A DNA stretch of 64,000 bases from NCBI GenBank assembly GCA_963678675.1, contig OY783197.1, forward strand, positions 24,946,048 to 25,010,047, read 5' to 3'. The notes beneath the pieces are model-generated. The model worked only from the letters and a program-made list of their open reading frames with translations. It had not been told where the DNA came from and did no database searches. The position numbers and the translations under genes were made by a program. Positions 1 to 12,500 of this stretch are shown piece by piece. The DNA is from Xiphydria camelus. Its lineage: Eukaryota > Arthropoda > Insecta > Hymenoptera > Xiphydriidae. Within the stretch, counting starts at the first letter, position 1. Each line of letters starts with the position of its first letter.

Positions 1-3000
1 ATTTTTATGAAACTTTAAGGGAATATTCTTTATAAAAAATAAATATAGGTATGCATACCTAGCCGTTTATTAAATGACCCGAAGCAAATTCTTTTAGTTT
101 GAATATTTATATTGAACAGTGTTTATTGACGCGGTTGGTAGTTACTTTTATGTGTAGACAATGAAAAATCAATGTTTTGAAGAATTTATATATTTTTTTT
201 ATTACTTTATACTTTTTTTGTTGGGCTTACCGAGTGTTACAACTTCTATAAGAATAAAAATAGATTTTCATTTTAAAAAATTGTCAAAATCAAGTCTACA
301 CTAATGTGGCATCACCTACAATTAAACAAATAGCGTGTTGAGATTGCCACCTCGAAAGACTACAAAATTTGTATTCGAAACATTTTCTTTTTTGTAAAAT
401 AGTTGTTTTCAAAGTAATTGAAATACGTCATTTAATACTTTACATATTTGGAGTAAGGATACAAAATCATCCGTTTGTTTCTTTTTTTATAGGTCGTAAA
501 AATATAATGCAAGTGAAATTATCTGTTCGCAGGTTGCACCAGCCGTATCTATAAGTTACGTAGTATATGAGCACTTCAGACAGGCGCTGGGTGTGAATAT
601 GACATGATGAAGATACGGTTTAGAAAAGACTAATTCTATTAAATTATTACGTAATTATATGATAAAAACAATGCTAATTTTGCAAGCTAGCATGAAGCAA
701 AGTAAGCAGGCAGGCCTGCATGCTCCGTCTCTCCTCCTCTCATTTGTCACATAGCTTATTTATTGTTGAATCCCCGCTTCTCTCCTCTTCCTACTACTTA
801 AATGATTTGCCGTTTCACATTTCAAAATGTCATATCTCTGGTATATATGTACATAATGATCGTAAGATAATCAATATCGTATTATTTCGGAGGAGAGGCA
901 AGGTGATAATAGAGAAATAGCGGTAAGCGAAACGCATTTCGAGTACGCAGTGAACACTTTGGAAGCAGACGTGACGTAGCGGTTACGTGTTGACGCTATG
1001 GAGTAATTGTGATTTAAGCTAATTTTATGTTAAACGTAAAGCATAGAAACCGTCAAGTATAAAAGATCTTTAGTTTTACGTTTCGCGGTGATGGATAATG
1101 TCCATTGCTTTCTCTTAAGCATTAATCCAACGTTCTACCAAACTTGGATTTCTCGTCTATAGCGCGTGCAACACGTTGGTACTACCCAATGATTATTTAT
1201 ATGTATGTTTGGAAAAATCGATTTTTAGAAACCATCGTCCCTTGCGATTTACACAAGGCTGAGTGAATTATGGGAGAGTTTTCTCAATGCGATATATATG
1301 GCGCAATAGAATTCTACGGATCATCGCAATAAACCGAAAGTCGGGGTGTGCCAAGTCAACTGTCATTGACATTCATTCTGTACGAATGACGGAGTCGTAG
1401 ATTTTTGATAATATATAATATTTTTTGTTTCACGTTACATAAGAGTGTATGCGTACTTCGTGTATGAGAAATTACACGTAGAGTATTATGGGTACAACTT
1501 TGCTTCCGCCGTTTTTCACGTAAGCTATCTATGGGGAAACGGCGGAAGCAAAGTTGTACACCTATAATAACTTCGTATCACTTATTATCAATTTTACCCA
1601 ATAGTAATATGGCTTTGAATAAATTCTCCCGTACTTCACACTTAATGATATCCCCCAGAGACGGCTGATCGTTGAAAATCCCTTCTTCTAGAGCCTTTTT
1701 AAGTAAAGTATCTCACTGCGTGCCTGCGAGAGGATTGACTGACCAAAGGATCGAGGATATCGATAGATTCTCAAATTATGATAACTGCGGTGAGAGAAGC
1801 GAAACTTTCATATATTCAACGGAGGCGACCAACCAGATTAACGAACGTTGCGCAAACAATTTTTATCCTGTTAGTGCGAGTATCCGAAATCAAAATTCTA
1901 TATATAGTTTCTACGCTCTACCCCGAGAAAGAAAATTGATTGTTTGACGATGTTTCTGCGCGCTTCTGCCACTTTATCATAATTCAAGAATCTATGAAAT
2001 TGCTCCACGTAGTTTGATACATATTGCGATGTTGCGACATCATTCATTCCCTAGTTATGAAATATTATAAATGCGTTCTGTATATTATTATGGTAAGAGA
2101 AATATTTGTATCTGCAACGCGATATAGTTTGTGGCCCTGCTGCACGCAGTTTCAGTACAGGATGATACGGTATTCGAGATTAGCAGCCTCACTGTTCTCT
2201 ACTGAAAGTTTACGGCGATATTTACCGTCCATTTAGTCGGACGTTCGCATTCGTTTCTACGTGTAAAGAGAAATGACGTGCGCCTACAGTTGCGAGTATG
2301 TACGTATACGTCTGTACACCCGTGGATAACAATTTTGCGCGATCTGCTTTCGATAGGAGGATATAATTAAATGCGAGCATAATTGAACGATACGTGTATT
2401 GTTTACTGTCTTGCCACGCAGGTTTTATTCGATGGGGGTGTATTGTTCAGCTATGCTTGTGTTCACTACCGTCCACTAAAAATGGATTGAATAGAATCAT
2501 TGTCCGTGGGTGTACTTATGTCGTAGGATCCGCCATATTCTGATAATCGCACTATCGCGAAACATCTTTTGTCGGGTATCCATTAAATTTGATTTTTAAG
2601 AATGTCTTAAAGTGTGCGGAGGGTGCGTGCATACCTTTGTACGCGTGTACAGATATCTGTGCCGTATGGGACTGACGATACATGACTTTACAAACAAACG
2701 ATGTGAAGCGGTGACCTTTTCCTTTTTTTTAGTTCTTTTTTATGGTCCATATCCATGTACGCGAATGTGACACTCGTTTTGTTTTATTTTCTAAGAATAA
2801 AATATAATTTATTTATTACTAGAGGCTACGTTCCTTACAAACCTACAGACACCGAGATATCGCTCATTACATCTTCATATTTATCGCGGAACAATATTAA
2901 ATAAATAACTGCCAACTTGTTGATGTGATTGCGGCGGAAAGTAGCAGGCTTACAGTGATTGATCCTTCATGAGATACCAATAGGATATTCCATGCCGTAA

Positions 3001-3078
3001 CGATCATGATCTGGCGTTGACCTCAAAGATTAAAAAAAATTGAATATTATTTTCTGTACGTCAAGGAAATACAGCGAT
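1..3078. other. No gene seen; AT-rich noncoding
   Basis: I find no supported coding exon here. Open frames are under 100 codons and show no recognisable domain on either strand. The only structured element is the hairpin at 1484-1569. The stretch could be intergenic or intronic to a gene lying outside the window. Confidence 0.5.
1484..1569. repeat. Short hairpin (inverted repeat, about 33-bp arms)
   Basis: The arms read as near-perfect reverse complements around a loop of about 20 bases; the shared core is AACTTTGCTTCCGCCGTTT on the left and its complement on the right. It is probably a miniature inverted-repeat element. A small-RNA precursor is possible but nothing here supports it specifically. 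Confidence 0.7.
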
Positions 3079-3272
3079 AATGATTCTGATCGACTCGTAT
3101 TAAGTGATGAAATTTTATTGGTGTCTGTAGCTGAACGATTCAAACTAACTTTTTTTTTGCCAGAAAAGGTAAATCTGATTGCTCCCTGACAAAACAAGAA
3201 GGTTCGCTCGTATCGTTCAGTTGGTCAACTTGATAAGGTTTCGTTACCCAAACTGGGTTAATCAGAATCATT
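3079..3272. mobile_element. Hairpin MITE, family A, copy 1 (degraded)
   Basis: It starts AATGATTCTGATCGAC and ends in the complement ATCAGAATCATT. Two more copies lie at 16579-16784 and 39539-39742, with the same internal order (a GTAGCTGAACG-like block, then a TTTTGCCA block). This copy is the most diverged, with runs of T in the middle. It is non-autonomous, with no coding capacity. Confidence 0.75.
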
Positions 3273-4144
3273 GTCGCTGGTACATTCAGTTGTTTACTTA
3301 TCCTATACATTTTTGTTCGGAGTTAGATATTTAAATAATTTCGCTCCGCGTAAGCTGCTTGTTGCTATGTCACCTACGAGGAGATAAGGATCTATTGCGG
3401 GGAAAAGGAAAGCGAACTATTTCAGTTGGGGCTGGTAATCGCTATTGGTTGGTGTCGTCAGAAGATCATTCCCGCTTATGTGAGGTAGGTAAATTAATAT
3501 CCTATATAACTAGTATCTCTTATATCTTTGTTGGGCAGCAGACGCTGCTTTGTTACAATTATCTGCTTGTGCAGATATTTCACCACAGCATCCTAACTAG
3601 ACACTAATTTGACTAATCCAGCTTAAAAACTCTGACGCTGAAATATCTCTTATGCATTCGATAATATCGCATTTAAATGAAATAATAATTAATTTAACAT
3701 ATGAAGAAAGGATAAACCAGAAATACATATAAACCTATAAAATTTATTATTTAATTACGAGTTACATCATGAATCTTAATCCAACATATTTATAAATCGG
3801 CTATACTGAATATCGAAATTTCAATCTCGGATTTGAATTTGGTGGTTTCAAAACACCATAATGTCAATTTTATTAGTAATTGATAAACTACCACTATCCT
3901 GTTTTTTACATATATATTTATTTATTAATCGTTGGGCTTAACCAATACGCATTACAGTAGAAACTGTGTTATAGCGCTATAAATGTGAGATATAGTGACT
4001 TAATAAAATTTGCATCCGGATCAGAGATGGGTATAGTAAATGATAGGATTCCTTTTTGGAATCCAACAAAAATATCTTGCTTTATGAAATGTTGAGTTTA
4101 CCGACAGATCGTGATCATTTTGGCTTAAAATACTGAAGTAGACA
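3273..4144. other. No gene seen
   Basis: AT-rich. The longest open frame (from 3359) has no recognisable domain and no coding-like context. I see nothing else. Confidence 0.4.
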
Positions 4145-4361
4145 TACAGAGACGTTCTCAGGATGGGGTACTTAGGGAACCTGTGAGTTTGAATGAGAAC
4201 ACAGGATGGCGGCATAAGAGCCTCTCTGTTGCACATAATTCTTTCAATATGTTTGAGAAGTATAGAGAATTGTGTGCAACAGGGAGGCTCTTATACTGTC
4301 ACCGTGTTCTCACTCGCGCTTACATGTTCTCTAAATATCCCATCATGGGAATGTCACTGTA
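4145..4361. mobile_element. Hairpin MITE, family B, copy 1
   Basis: The long arms pair, including a GCATAAGAGCCTCTCTGTTG-like block on the left against a GGAGGCTCTTATACTGTC block on the right, with a loop of about 35 bases. The outer ends read TACAGAGACGTTC and the complement of TACAGTGACATTCC. A second copy sits at 62126-62293. It has no coding capacity, and the small ORFs on it are by-products of the arms. Confidence 0.75.
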
Positions 4362-4807
4362 CATAGTCGCTCTTGTTCTCTATTCTCGGAAGTGTAAAAT
4401 AACCGACAATTTTCTTTCATAATCTGCTTGATCATAATAGGTATACAGCACTGATTACCATATTTTACTTGACTAATGATATCTATTGCATCCTGTATCC
4501 AAGTGGTATCTGTGATATTTGCGCAATAAGAATAAACTATTAAAACTAATTTCGAGTGATATTTTAAAATGTTTCTTCTGTTCGAAATTGTAAGATGTAT
4601 TTAAATAAAGACTACTGTAGAAAGGCTCAGTTTCTTCAATTTTAATATAGGTATTTGAAAGCTACCTCCTCGATCTACCATGGCCTTTCTTTGTTGAATA
4701 TCCAGCGCAATTTATGTCACCGAGTGGAATTTTAGAGAATAAAGGGAAGGCTCGATGAGAGACTCCCTTTATTCACGTTCGCGTCCGTACAGAATGAGCG
4801 TCAAGAC

Positions 4808-5935
4808 CACTGAACTCTATATAATAACTGGAATAGGCACTGCCATGCTCAGCCCACAAGCGGAAAACGCGGAAAGGATAGATAAATGATGGGGGCCACC
4901 TGTCTTTCTTACTCTATGCTTGCGTCTGCGCAGAGTAAAGTTATCACAGGCGCAACACAAAAAGTTGGTTCAAAGAAGTGTTTGAGTATTCGCTATGTGT
5001 ATCTGAACGCGTGGCGCCACCGGTGGCAATTCTCTAAGTTATGAACATCAACATTGTACAGTATGTACATTGGTGGCAAGTGAAAAATCATTTCAATACA
5101 TTATTTATTTGTTTAATGTTAAATAAATATTGGAGGAAGTAATTTGACATGACTTCTCTCCCGAGCGAGTCGGAGACTACCGCAGTGCGGCTCTGACCTT
5201 TCCCGAAACAGAAAGAGACAGCACGACTCAAGGTCAACGGATCGGCGTTTCTAACTTCAAAGGTGCCGCGTGGGAATTAGCTAGCTGTGTAAGCTGTGCC
5301 TCTACTTTTTGCCCGCTTGCACGGAGCGAATAGGCCTTTTGCGTACATTTATAAGCGTAGCTTTTGTTTATGCTACACATGTACATACATATAGAGAGTT
5401 TACACCCCAGTTTCGCCAAGAAACCCAGTTTGGCGGCGCTGTTTTCCGTATACATACAATACACATTCATACTTGTGATAGTGCGCATGGGCTCTACGCA
5501 AAAGGCGTATAGCCGTTACACACAGCTTGATTGTAGGTTAAAGCAGGCTAGAAGCCAAGGGTTATTGTCAAACGCTAAGGACATTGAAAGTGATTTGGAG
5601 TAAAAATATAAGATTTCGGAATAATTTACAACAAAATAAGGGATTTTTTATAGATTATAGTTATCTTCGCAAGATTATGATTTTTTTATTTAAAAAATCT
5701 TTACTTTTGTTCCTGCAAAAATACTGTGAAACTCTAGCTGTCTATCTACCCGAGCATTACATTTTTGAATTGACTGTACAACAAAGATAGATGGTCCCCA
5801 TATTTACTTTCTCTGTCGGCTCGCTCTCAACAGCGGAGTGCCACATAGAGTTATTATACAGTATGGTCAAATGTCAGGGAAGTTCAAAATTCAGCGTTTC
5901 TCGTTGCACATACTGTATAGACCAGTGGATCAGTG
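4808..5935. mobile_element. hAT-like non-autonomous element inside the Gypsy LTR
   Basis: The insertion separates LTR sequence that is continuous in the other LTR copy. It is flanked by an 8-base duplication, GTCAAGAC (4800-4807) and GTCGAGAC (5936-5943), with one mismatch. The ends are CACTGA and TCAGTG. Eight-base duplications with CA-TG type ends are typical of hAT transposons. No transposase is recognisable, so it is non-autonomous. It carries its own small hairpin at 5857-5917. Confidence 0.7.
5857..5917. repeat. Mini hairpin related to the TACAGTATG superfamily
   Basis: The ends are TACAGTATG and CATACTGTA. The inside carries CAAATGTCAGGGAAGTTCAA and a GCGTTT motif, which also occur in the hairpins at 10525-10696 and 60817-60955. 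It is a heavily shortened member nested in the hAT-like element. Confidence 0.6.
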
Positions 5936-6067
5936 GTCGAGACCGCATTGACTGGTCTCTTCGCGCCGGTGGCGCCACCCGCCGAAAGGGGAGAAGGGGG
6001 CGAACCGGAGAGGGACAGGAGAGACTAGACGAAGTTGGTTCTCGGTACCAGGAGCTATTTGTGGCGG

Positions 6068-6490
6068 TTAGGATGGCGGCTTGACTGAGTCTCCGCAGGG
6101 ACTGAGGCGGCGCTGATGGAACCGCACAAGTATGAACGTAAGTGTCGGTGTCGGTGAGGCGCCTGCGAATGAGGTCGACTGCCAGGCCATAAGAGCGAGG
6201 AAGTCGGCTCCCAAGATCGGCGAGTTCACGTCCGCGATGAGGAAACGCCAAGGAAATGGACGCCGTAGACGTAGATTGAGGACAAGGCGATGCTCCCCAA
6301 ATGTGGCGATGGCCGAAGCGTTGGCAGCTGCTAGCGTGAGCGCGTGCGGACGCAGGTCTTGTTTGAAGAGCGTGCATGGCAAGAGCAAGACCGATGAGCC
6401 GGCGTCCACCAGGAAACGGAGATTAGACGTCGTATCGCGTACGTGCAGGCAGTGTTCCGATGCTGCGCCGACCTCTGCCCGCCTACTGGG
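6068..6490 (-). pseudogene. Gypsy protease fragment
   Basis: Minus-strand reading gives a retropepsin-like order: a FLVDAGSSVLLLP segment in place of the usual aspartic-protease D-T/S-G, then a hydrophobic stretch, then PILGADFLA. The catalytic triad reads D-A-G. Only the protease is present; the frame then runs into the 3' LTR at about 6097, so the polymerase part has been deleted. The reading frame differs from gag. It is a defective relic. Confidence 0.7.
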
Positions 6491-6499
6491 CGGAAGGCG

Positions 6500-7348
6500 T
6501 TAGTGTTTTCTCGGCAGGCTGTTGTAGAAACAGGGAGCCTTGCACTGTAATGCGTTTTGGCCGAATTTACGGTGATACCAGCACCATGACGAGTTCCCTT
6601 TTAACGACTGGGTGGACAGGGATGAGCTGCGAGATGATGGTCTGCTACGAGAACGACTCCTGCCGCGTTGCGCGCGGTTGAGTTTGGAGAGGGCGGCTCT
6701 TATAGCCTGTAAAGAATGCTGATTCTGCTGCGACAGAGATAGAAGCTGCGTCAGCAACGCCCGTATCTCTGGGGGTGAGGACGATTCAACAGCTGGTGCG
6801 CCAGTGACGAGTTGATCGGCCAGGGTGGCTACCTCGTCGATGGGCGTCGTGCGAAGAATCCTGCACATGCGACCGGCGTAAGGAGGTAGCAGATCCAGCC
6901 ATTTGACGCGCATGTCGTCTTCGGTGATGGCGAAGGATGCAAGGCTCTCCATATGGCGCAGCAACTGTGAGGGGGAGCGGTCGCCTAGCTGTAGCTCCTT
7001 GAGGAGTTGAAGTCGCGGACGAACCGATGACGGCGAGAATAGCTGCAGGATGGCTTTTTTCAAGGCTTCATATCGGCCGGTCACCGGTGGCGCGAAAATG
7101 ACGTCTTTGACCTCCTCCGCAATTTCGGGCGGAAGATTGGCGAGGAGCACGTTATAACGTGAGGTGTCAGTTCGTACGCGGTTCGCGTCGAATATTCTCT
7201 CTAAATGGGTAAACCAGAGGTGTGGGTTAAATTTCCAGAATGCGGGTAAAATACAGCGTTCGGTAAACTCGACCAGTGTGGCCTCTTGCGAAGGTTCCGG
7301 TGGTGGTGATTCGCCTTGCACCGGCGGTGTGTGAGTATTGTCGGTCAT
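6500..7348 (-). pseudogene. Gypsy Gag-like protein (defective element)
   Basis: The ATG at 7346-7348 is the likely start; the open frame itself runs further upstream into the primer binding site, without family support. The protein has the Gag core of insect Gypsy elements (a LPAFWKFNPHLWFTHLE segment, then a LGDRSPSQLLRHM segment). A serine/arginine-rich stretch follows, and near the end a CWYHRKFG segment with C/H residues that resembles the usual zinc-binding end. Gag would package element RNA in a virus-like particle. The frame closes at 6500, before protease, so a frameshift is likely. With no polymerase the element cannot move by itself. Confidence 0.75.
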
Positions 7349-8240
7349 GTTGTCGACCGCGTGTGTACGGTTCGACGGGCTGTGTGCGAGTATTGCGCAC
7401 GCTGCGACTGGCGCAGGGTTGTAGAGCGGTCGAGGTGAATAGCTGCTGGAGACTGGGCAGGCGAAGCCGGCGCGACGGTGGCGAAAGGCTGTTGTGCGGC
7501 CGCAGGTTGAAGTTGGCGCGTTAGCGATGTGCGCGCCAACTGGAAGGACGCTCGCGAAGCGCGCGGCGACAACGTCGGCGCAACGGCGCTTTTGTCGGCC
7601 CAACCGCGATGGACGGTTAGCACGTGTCGTGCGGTGCGTGACACATGAAAACTTTTCCGGAGGAAGTGTACCACCAAAGGATTTCCTTTCCGGAAAGCGA
7701 GGGCGTTGAATACTGCAGAATGTTGCTTTTCTCTTCGTCGGGGTCACCACTTTAGAGAATAAAGGGAGGACTCGATGAAAGACTCACTGTACTCACGTTC
7801 ACGGCCGTACAGAATGAGCGTCGAGATCGCACTGACTGGTCTCCTCGCGCCGATGACACCACTCGCCGGAAGGGGGGAGGGGAGCGCACCGGAGAGGGGC
7901 AGGAGAAGTTAAGGCCCCTCTAGACTCACGCCGAAAAGTCCCGAGAAGCGTGAATATGGATAGTTTCTCGCCTTCTCGTTCTTCCATTCGCCCTCGTGTT
8001 CCCGAGTCTTCTCGCCGAGACTTCTCGCGTGAGTCTTGAAGGCGCCTTTAGACGAAGTCGGTTCTCGGGACCAGGAGCTGTTTGCTGCGGTTAGGATGGC
8101 GGCTTGACTGAGCCTCCATAGGATATCTCAAACGGAGTGAATTTTGAGTATCAATACACTAATCTGTAGGAAAAAAATAGGAGTTTTTACCTTTTACAGG
8201 CAATATTCGAGTATTTATAGGGGTTGCTGATAACATAATA

Positions 8241-8523
8241 CAGTGGTCCCTCTATTACTCGCGCGTCTCGGGGCTGTAAATTCGCAGAATTCTGAGTTGG
8301 AGAAGCTTCGCTTCGGCCTCCACTCATCCCAATGGAGGCGTGGCAAAAGAAAGAGACAGCGCGGTTTTTAGACAGAGAACACACAATAAGTTGCGCGCGT
8401 TCTCCTCTCTATATTTTCATGCGCACCTCTGTGCGCACTTCATGCAATGGCAGCAGTCATGTCGTCACGGGAGGAGTGGGGGCAATCACTTCCCCTCTCG
8501 CGCGAGTAATAGAGGGACCACTG
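8241..8523. mobile_element. Tigger/pogo-like MITE with TA target sites
   Basis: The termini are CAGTGGTCCCTCTATTACTC and its exact complement, flanked by TA on both sides (8239-8240 and 8524-8525). Terminal CAGTGG-type repeats and TA duplication fit the Tc1-mariner/pogo superfamily. The interior is GC-rich and has no transposase; the 185-codon plus-strand frame crossing it is not a gene. Confidence 0.85.
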
Positions 8524-8530
8524 TATAGTC

Positions 8531-8876
8531 GGCTGGAAGAGTCGTCTTCGGGAGAGAGTTCGGAGCTATGCTCCCCCACCATGTGGCGTCTCCCACTCTG
8601 TCATTGTCGCATGCGCGTAGCGGTGATCATGTATGGGGATCCGCATTCATCAGGTCAATTCAGAGGGCGCCAGCACTGTTGGTCCTCCGAGTTATCGTAT
8701 CATTGGTCGAATCTGGCGTCAATGACACTTTATTTGAAACTCGAACCAATCAGGTTAGAGGGGGCCAGCGATCGTGGCGCCAAAGTTTCTCGAGTGTGCA
8801 TCCCCACTACTCCGCCAGTGATCCTCCGTAGTGGGGGAACGTTGCTTCGAGCTTTCCCGAAGACGACTCTTTTGCC
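8531..8876. repeat. Inverted-repeat element with AAGAGTCGTCTTCGGGA ends
   Basis: About 20-base ends pair (AAGAGTCGTCTTCGGGA and complement). The interior is GC-rich with further imperfect pairing. It directly abuts the Tigger-like MITE. The class cannot be assigned from the ends alone. Confidence 0.6.
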
Positions 8877-9584
8877 AATCCGACAGTAGCCTTGGTTGCA
8901 GAGCAGTCACAAACCGTTGGCAACTGATCCACGCATGCGCAGTTTGTTAAAAGCAACGCTTACCATCCTATGACCCACATCCTGAGAATCACACTGTAGT
9001 TTTGTAGGAGTAATACTCTGTTATAATACAATGGCCGCAAAAACTTAAATTTTAATATTTAAAAAGCATTGATTAAGCACACTGTTCTCTACTCCTAATT
9101 TCTTATTTGTTTTGTTCTGCATATACTCTAAGAGCTTTTTAGGGTATAATCTTAGAATATGCAACAGAAAAACTCTTATATGTTCATTAAGATTCATTGA
9201 CATTTTTATTTGATCTCGCACGATTTCTGTGTTAATTTTCTTCATTCTAATTTCGTATAAAATATTTTATAGATGGAATTCTGTGTGACATAACATACTC
9301 AAAATATTATACAAAGCAACTAAAGTAGCAACATTTGTCATTCGATAGCTGTGATAATAGTGTTAATTAAACCATAATTATCCATATTCACATATCCTAT
9401 ATTCACAATTAAGACTATATATATATTTAATTAATGAAATTATATATAAATTGCTGTACATAATTACACAGAACAACGTCTTATCTTGTTGTCAAAGCCT
9501 TATAACGGAGTCTTAAAAAATGATGTGATACACTCAATATAATTCATATAAATACTCGTATTTATAGCACTAACCAGTATTCAT
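8877..9584. other. 3' flank of the sorting nexin gene; no gene seen
   Basis: AT-rich with no supported exon. It should contain the 3' untranslated region of the minus-strand gene that ends at 9585. Confidence 0.5.
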
Positions 9585-12500
9585 TCACTTTAAGAGCTGG
9601 TCAAGTTTTTTTCGTAGCTCGTTACAACGGGCTGATTCTGCCATAAGCGCTGCATCTCGCTCTCTTAGCTGTTGTCTTAGGTGATATATAGTATCTTCTA
9701 AAGCTTCAAAAATTGCCTGTAAAAATATAGATAATTTTAAAGTTCTCTTTTATAATAAATTAATAATAAAGTAACTGCAGTTCAGCGTTTGAGATATCTT
9801 CTGCAAGTACGTTTGGAGCAGAGGGCTTGGATGAAGCCCCTCACGCTTACTGCTTACGTATCAATAACATTTGCCATCAGAATTTTCATCCTATTGGTCA
9901 TCTTAAAACTCTTATTTCTTTAATTATTGCTCCTTCGACATTATAGCTTGCACTTTATATATTGAGTTTTTAACGGGGAATCTCTTATTTTCCGCTATCA
10001 CGGTCACATTGTAGGACACTCAAAATAGGTTTAGCTTTATTATAAATGTAGAGTTAGCTTAGGCCAGTTTTCAAAACCTTTACCAAATGTGCTTAATCTC
10101 AAATCGAATGAAGAATTTGATTAAAGTTGTTTGAAATTATTTGTGATTTATGTTTGACAGTAACTTACTCTCGATTCTTCGACAGTGTCGGACAAAGCCG
10201 GCGGCTCGTCCAAGCAGAAGAATTCTCGAACACAGGTAGTTTCTAGGAGCGCGGAGGTACTCAATATTCCATTAACGAGTGTTTGAAGACCCCGTATCCT
10301 TTCCTCTAAGAAGCTCGGTGCAAAATTATCCCCTATCCATTTTTTTCGTGGTAAAGACAAATGGGAAATCTGAGCTTTTTGTCTTCGCAGTTGTGCCAAC
10401 AGACGAGCAAAGTCTGTATACCTTCTGAAGACGAACCAGCAGTCTCCGGTTTTTAATTCGACGCGTAATTTATATACCTGAATAATAAAAATATTATTTT
10501 TAGAAAAATAGTTCATTATGACACTATACAGGATATCTAATGGCAATTGCCGATTTTTGAACTTCCCTGACATTTGACTTCGGTAGTGGTTGGGACGGTG
10601 CTCTAGTAATTTATAGTTAGAGTTGGCTTCATTCCCAACCACTACCGAAGTCAAATGTGTTCCAAAATCGGCGTTTGCCATTAGACATCCTGTATACACC
10701 TCCTATACAGTATGTATTTTGAATAATTTTCGACAACACGGAGAACACATCGGCTTCGTTTATGTTGAAGCAAAACGTTTTTCGACGTAGGTAAGTAATT
10801 TTAGAAAAAAGTTAGAACTTAACATGAAAGGCTTTAACTTTTTTCAATTATGTTCTTATTAGTTGTAGATTTTCTTGGTTAAGGTTTCTCGAGCGGTACA
10901 GGGGCCTTTTCCCTGCTAAAAGTTAGTCCACTGAAGTACAGTAACACTCTAAAGTACAGTAGACTACCGATAATCCGGCACGTTCGGGACTCGGCCGGTG
11001 CCGGATTACCGAAAATGCCGGATTATCAGGAGATGTGTTCCGCGATTATTAAATGATAAGTCGTAGAATGAATGCAGCTGCAATATGATGTTTGACAGCA
11101 AGCGTTGTTTACCAGAAATGCTGAGATAATCATTTAAACTCGAATACAAACCAAAACATACCTTTATTCCTGCATTTTGAATAACATAACAATGAAATGT
11201 CTTAACAACAAATTAAACCAGTGAAATGTGTTACAAATTTACACGTATGTACATAATATGTACTGATGAGACATTTATTTTAAAAAATCTCTAATGTCTT
11301 TTTGTTTTGTAGATTCAGCTCTCTTTTTAAAAAAGTTATTTCTTAGAATATGCAAATTAATGAGTTCTGCACAATTATAACGTGAGTTTGTTCCAGCAAA
11401 TGTTATGAATTTATTTAATGCATCTGCCGCTTCCCCCTAACTGATTTGTTTCTTCTCTTCTTTTTCCGCCTGCCGATACCGTTCGGAAGCGCGATCGTTT
11501 GAAAATCGATACTGGTGCCGGACCATCGGGCATTCCGAACCGTTGGATGCCGGACTATTGGAAGTCTACTGTATGTTCTTCGTGCAATGTGGCAACAACG
11601 TTTGACGTACAATAGTATTTGTGTGTATCTGTGAGTTCAAAAATGGAGCCCAAAACATCTGGTCATGTTGTAACGTCATGCATCGTTGCCATATTGGCTT
11701 ATCAAAGGTTAAATTTATAAACAACAATTAATAAAAAAATAAGCTTAATAAAAATTCTGAAATTTTTTGAATTGCAAGTTTAATGAACTAAAATTATCTA
11801 TACCAATTTTCACGTTCATTAAGAAGCTCGTTATTTTTTTATTAATTGTTCTTTATAAATTTAACCTTTGATATCTCCAATGTGGCAACGTTGCATGACG
11901 TACAGATGCATGACCAGATGTTTTGTGCTCCATTTTTGAACTCACAGATACACACATACTACTGTACGTCAAACGTTGTTGCCACATCGCACGAAGAACA
12001 TACTTTAGAGTGTTACTGTACTTCAGTGGACTAACTTTTAGCAGGGAAAAAGCCCCTGTACGGCTCGAGAAACCTTAAAGTCCAATTTTTCAGGAAAAAG
12101 ATCACCATATGATCCATATCCACCATTTCTGGGACACTGTGAATATTATAAGTGGACGGATTTGTGCATAATTGAAGGTGCAAGTGGAAGAAGGGGTTAT
12201 GTAACATTTTTAGAAAAAATGAGATCACTCAGTTGATGAAAGTGTTATGTCCGAATGTAACTTCTGGTAAATCTTGGATAGCTCTAATTCCATTAAAAGC
12301 CCAGATATTACATGGAGTATGTTTGGTATGCCATATCTAGGATGCTCGGGAAAAAGAGTACAAGTCAAAAAATGGTATTGCTCAGAAAACACCTTTATTT
12401 GTTTATATTAAAACACAAACTGTTGAAAAAATGTATAAAATGAAAATAACACTTCTCATAAGAACGTTAAATGCATGTAGCACACAAATATCTCTAGGAA

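Larger units (their letters stand above)
4731..8118 (-). mobile_element. Gypsy-type LTR retrotransposon remnant, internally deleted
   Basis: The orientation is minus. The right (5') LTR spans about 7751-8118. A primer-binding-site-like TGGTGACCCC follows it on the minus strand (7740-7749). Then come gag (7348 downward) and a protease fragment, and the sequence runs straight into the 3' LTR (5936-6097 plus 4731-4807). Reverse transcriptase, RNase H and integrase are missing. The 3' LTR is split by the hAT-like element at 4808-5935. The 3' LTR also lacks a block of roughly 130 bases found in the 5' LTR (about 7911-8050). LTR borders were set by comparing the two copies by eye and may be off by a few bases. 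No target-site duplication was recognised. Confidence 0.8.

Noticed and set aside
5874..6377. 167-codon minus-strand open frame
   Set aside because: It is a different frame of the Gypsy protease/LTR region; the protease-like residues are in the neighbouring frame.
8332..8889. 185-codon plus-strand open frame
   Set aside because: It crosses two terminal-repeat elements (8241-8523 and 8531-8876), has no domain and reflects GC-rich repeat sequence.
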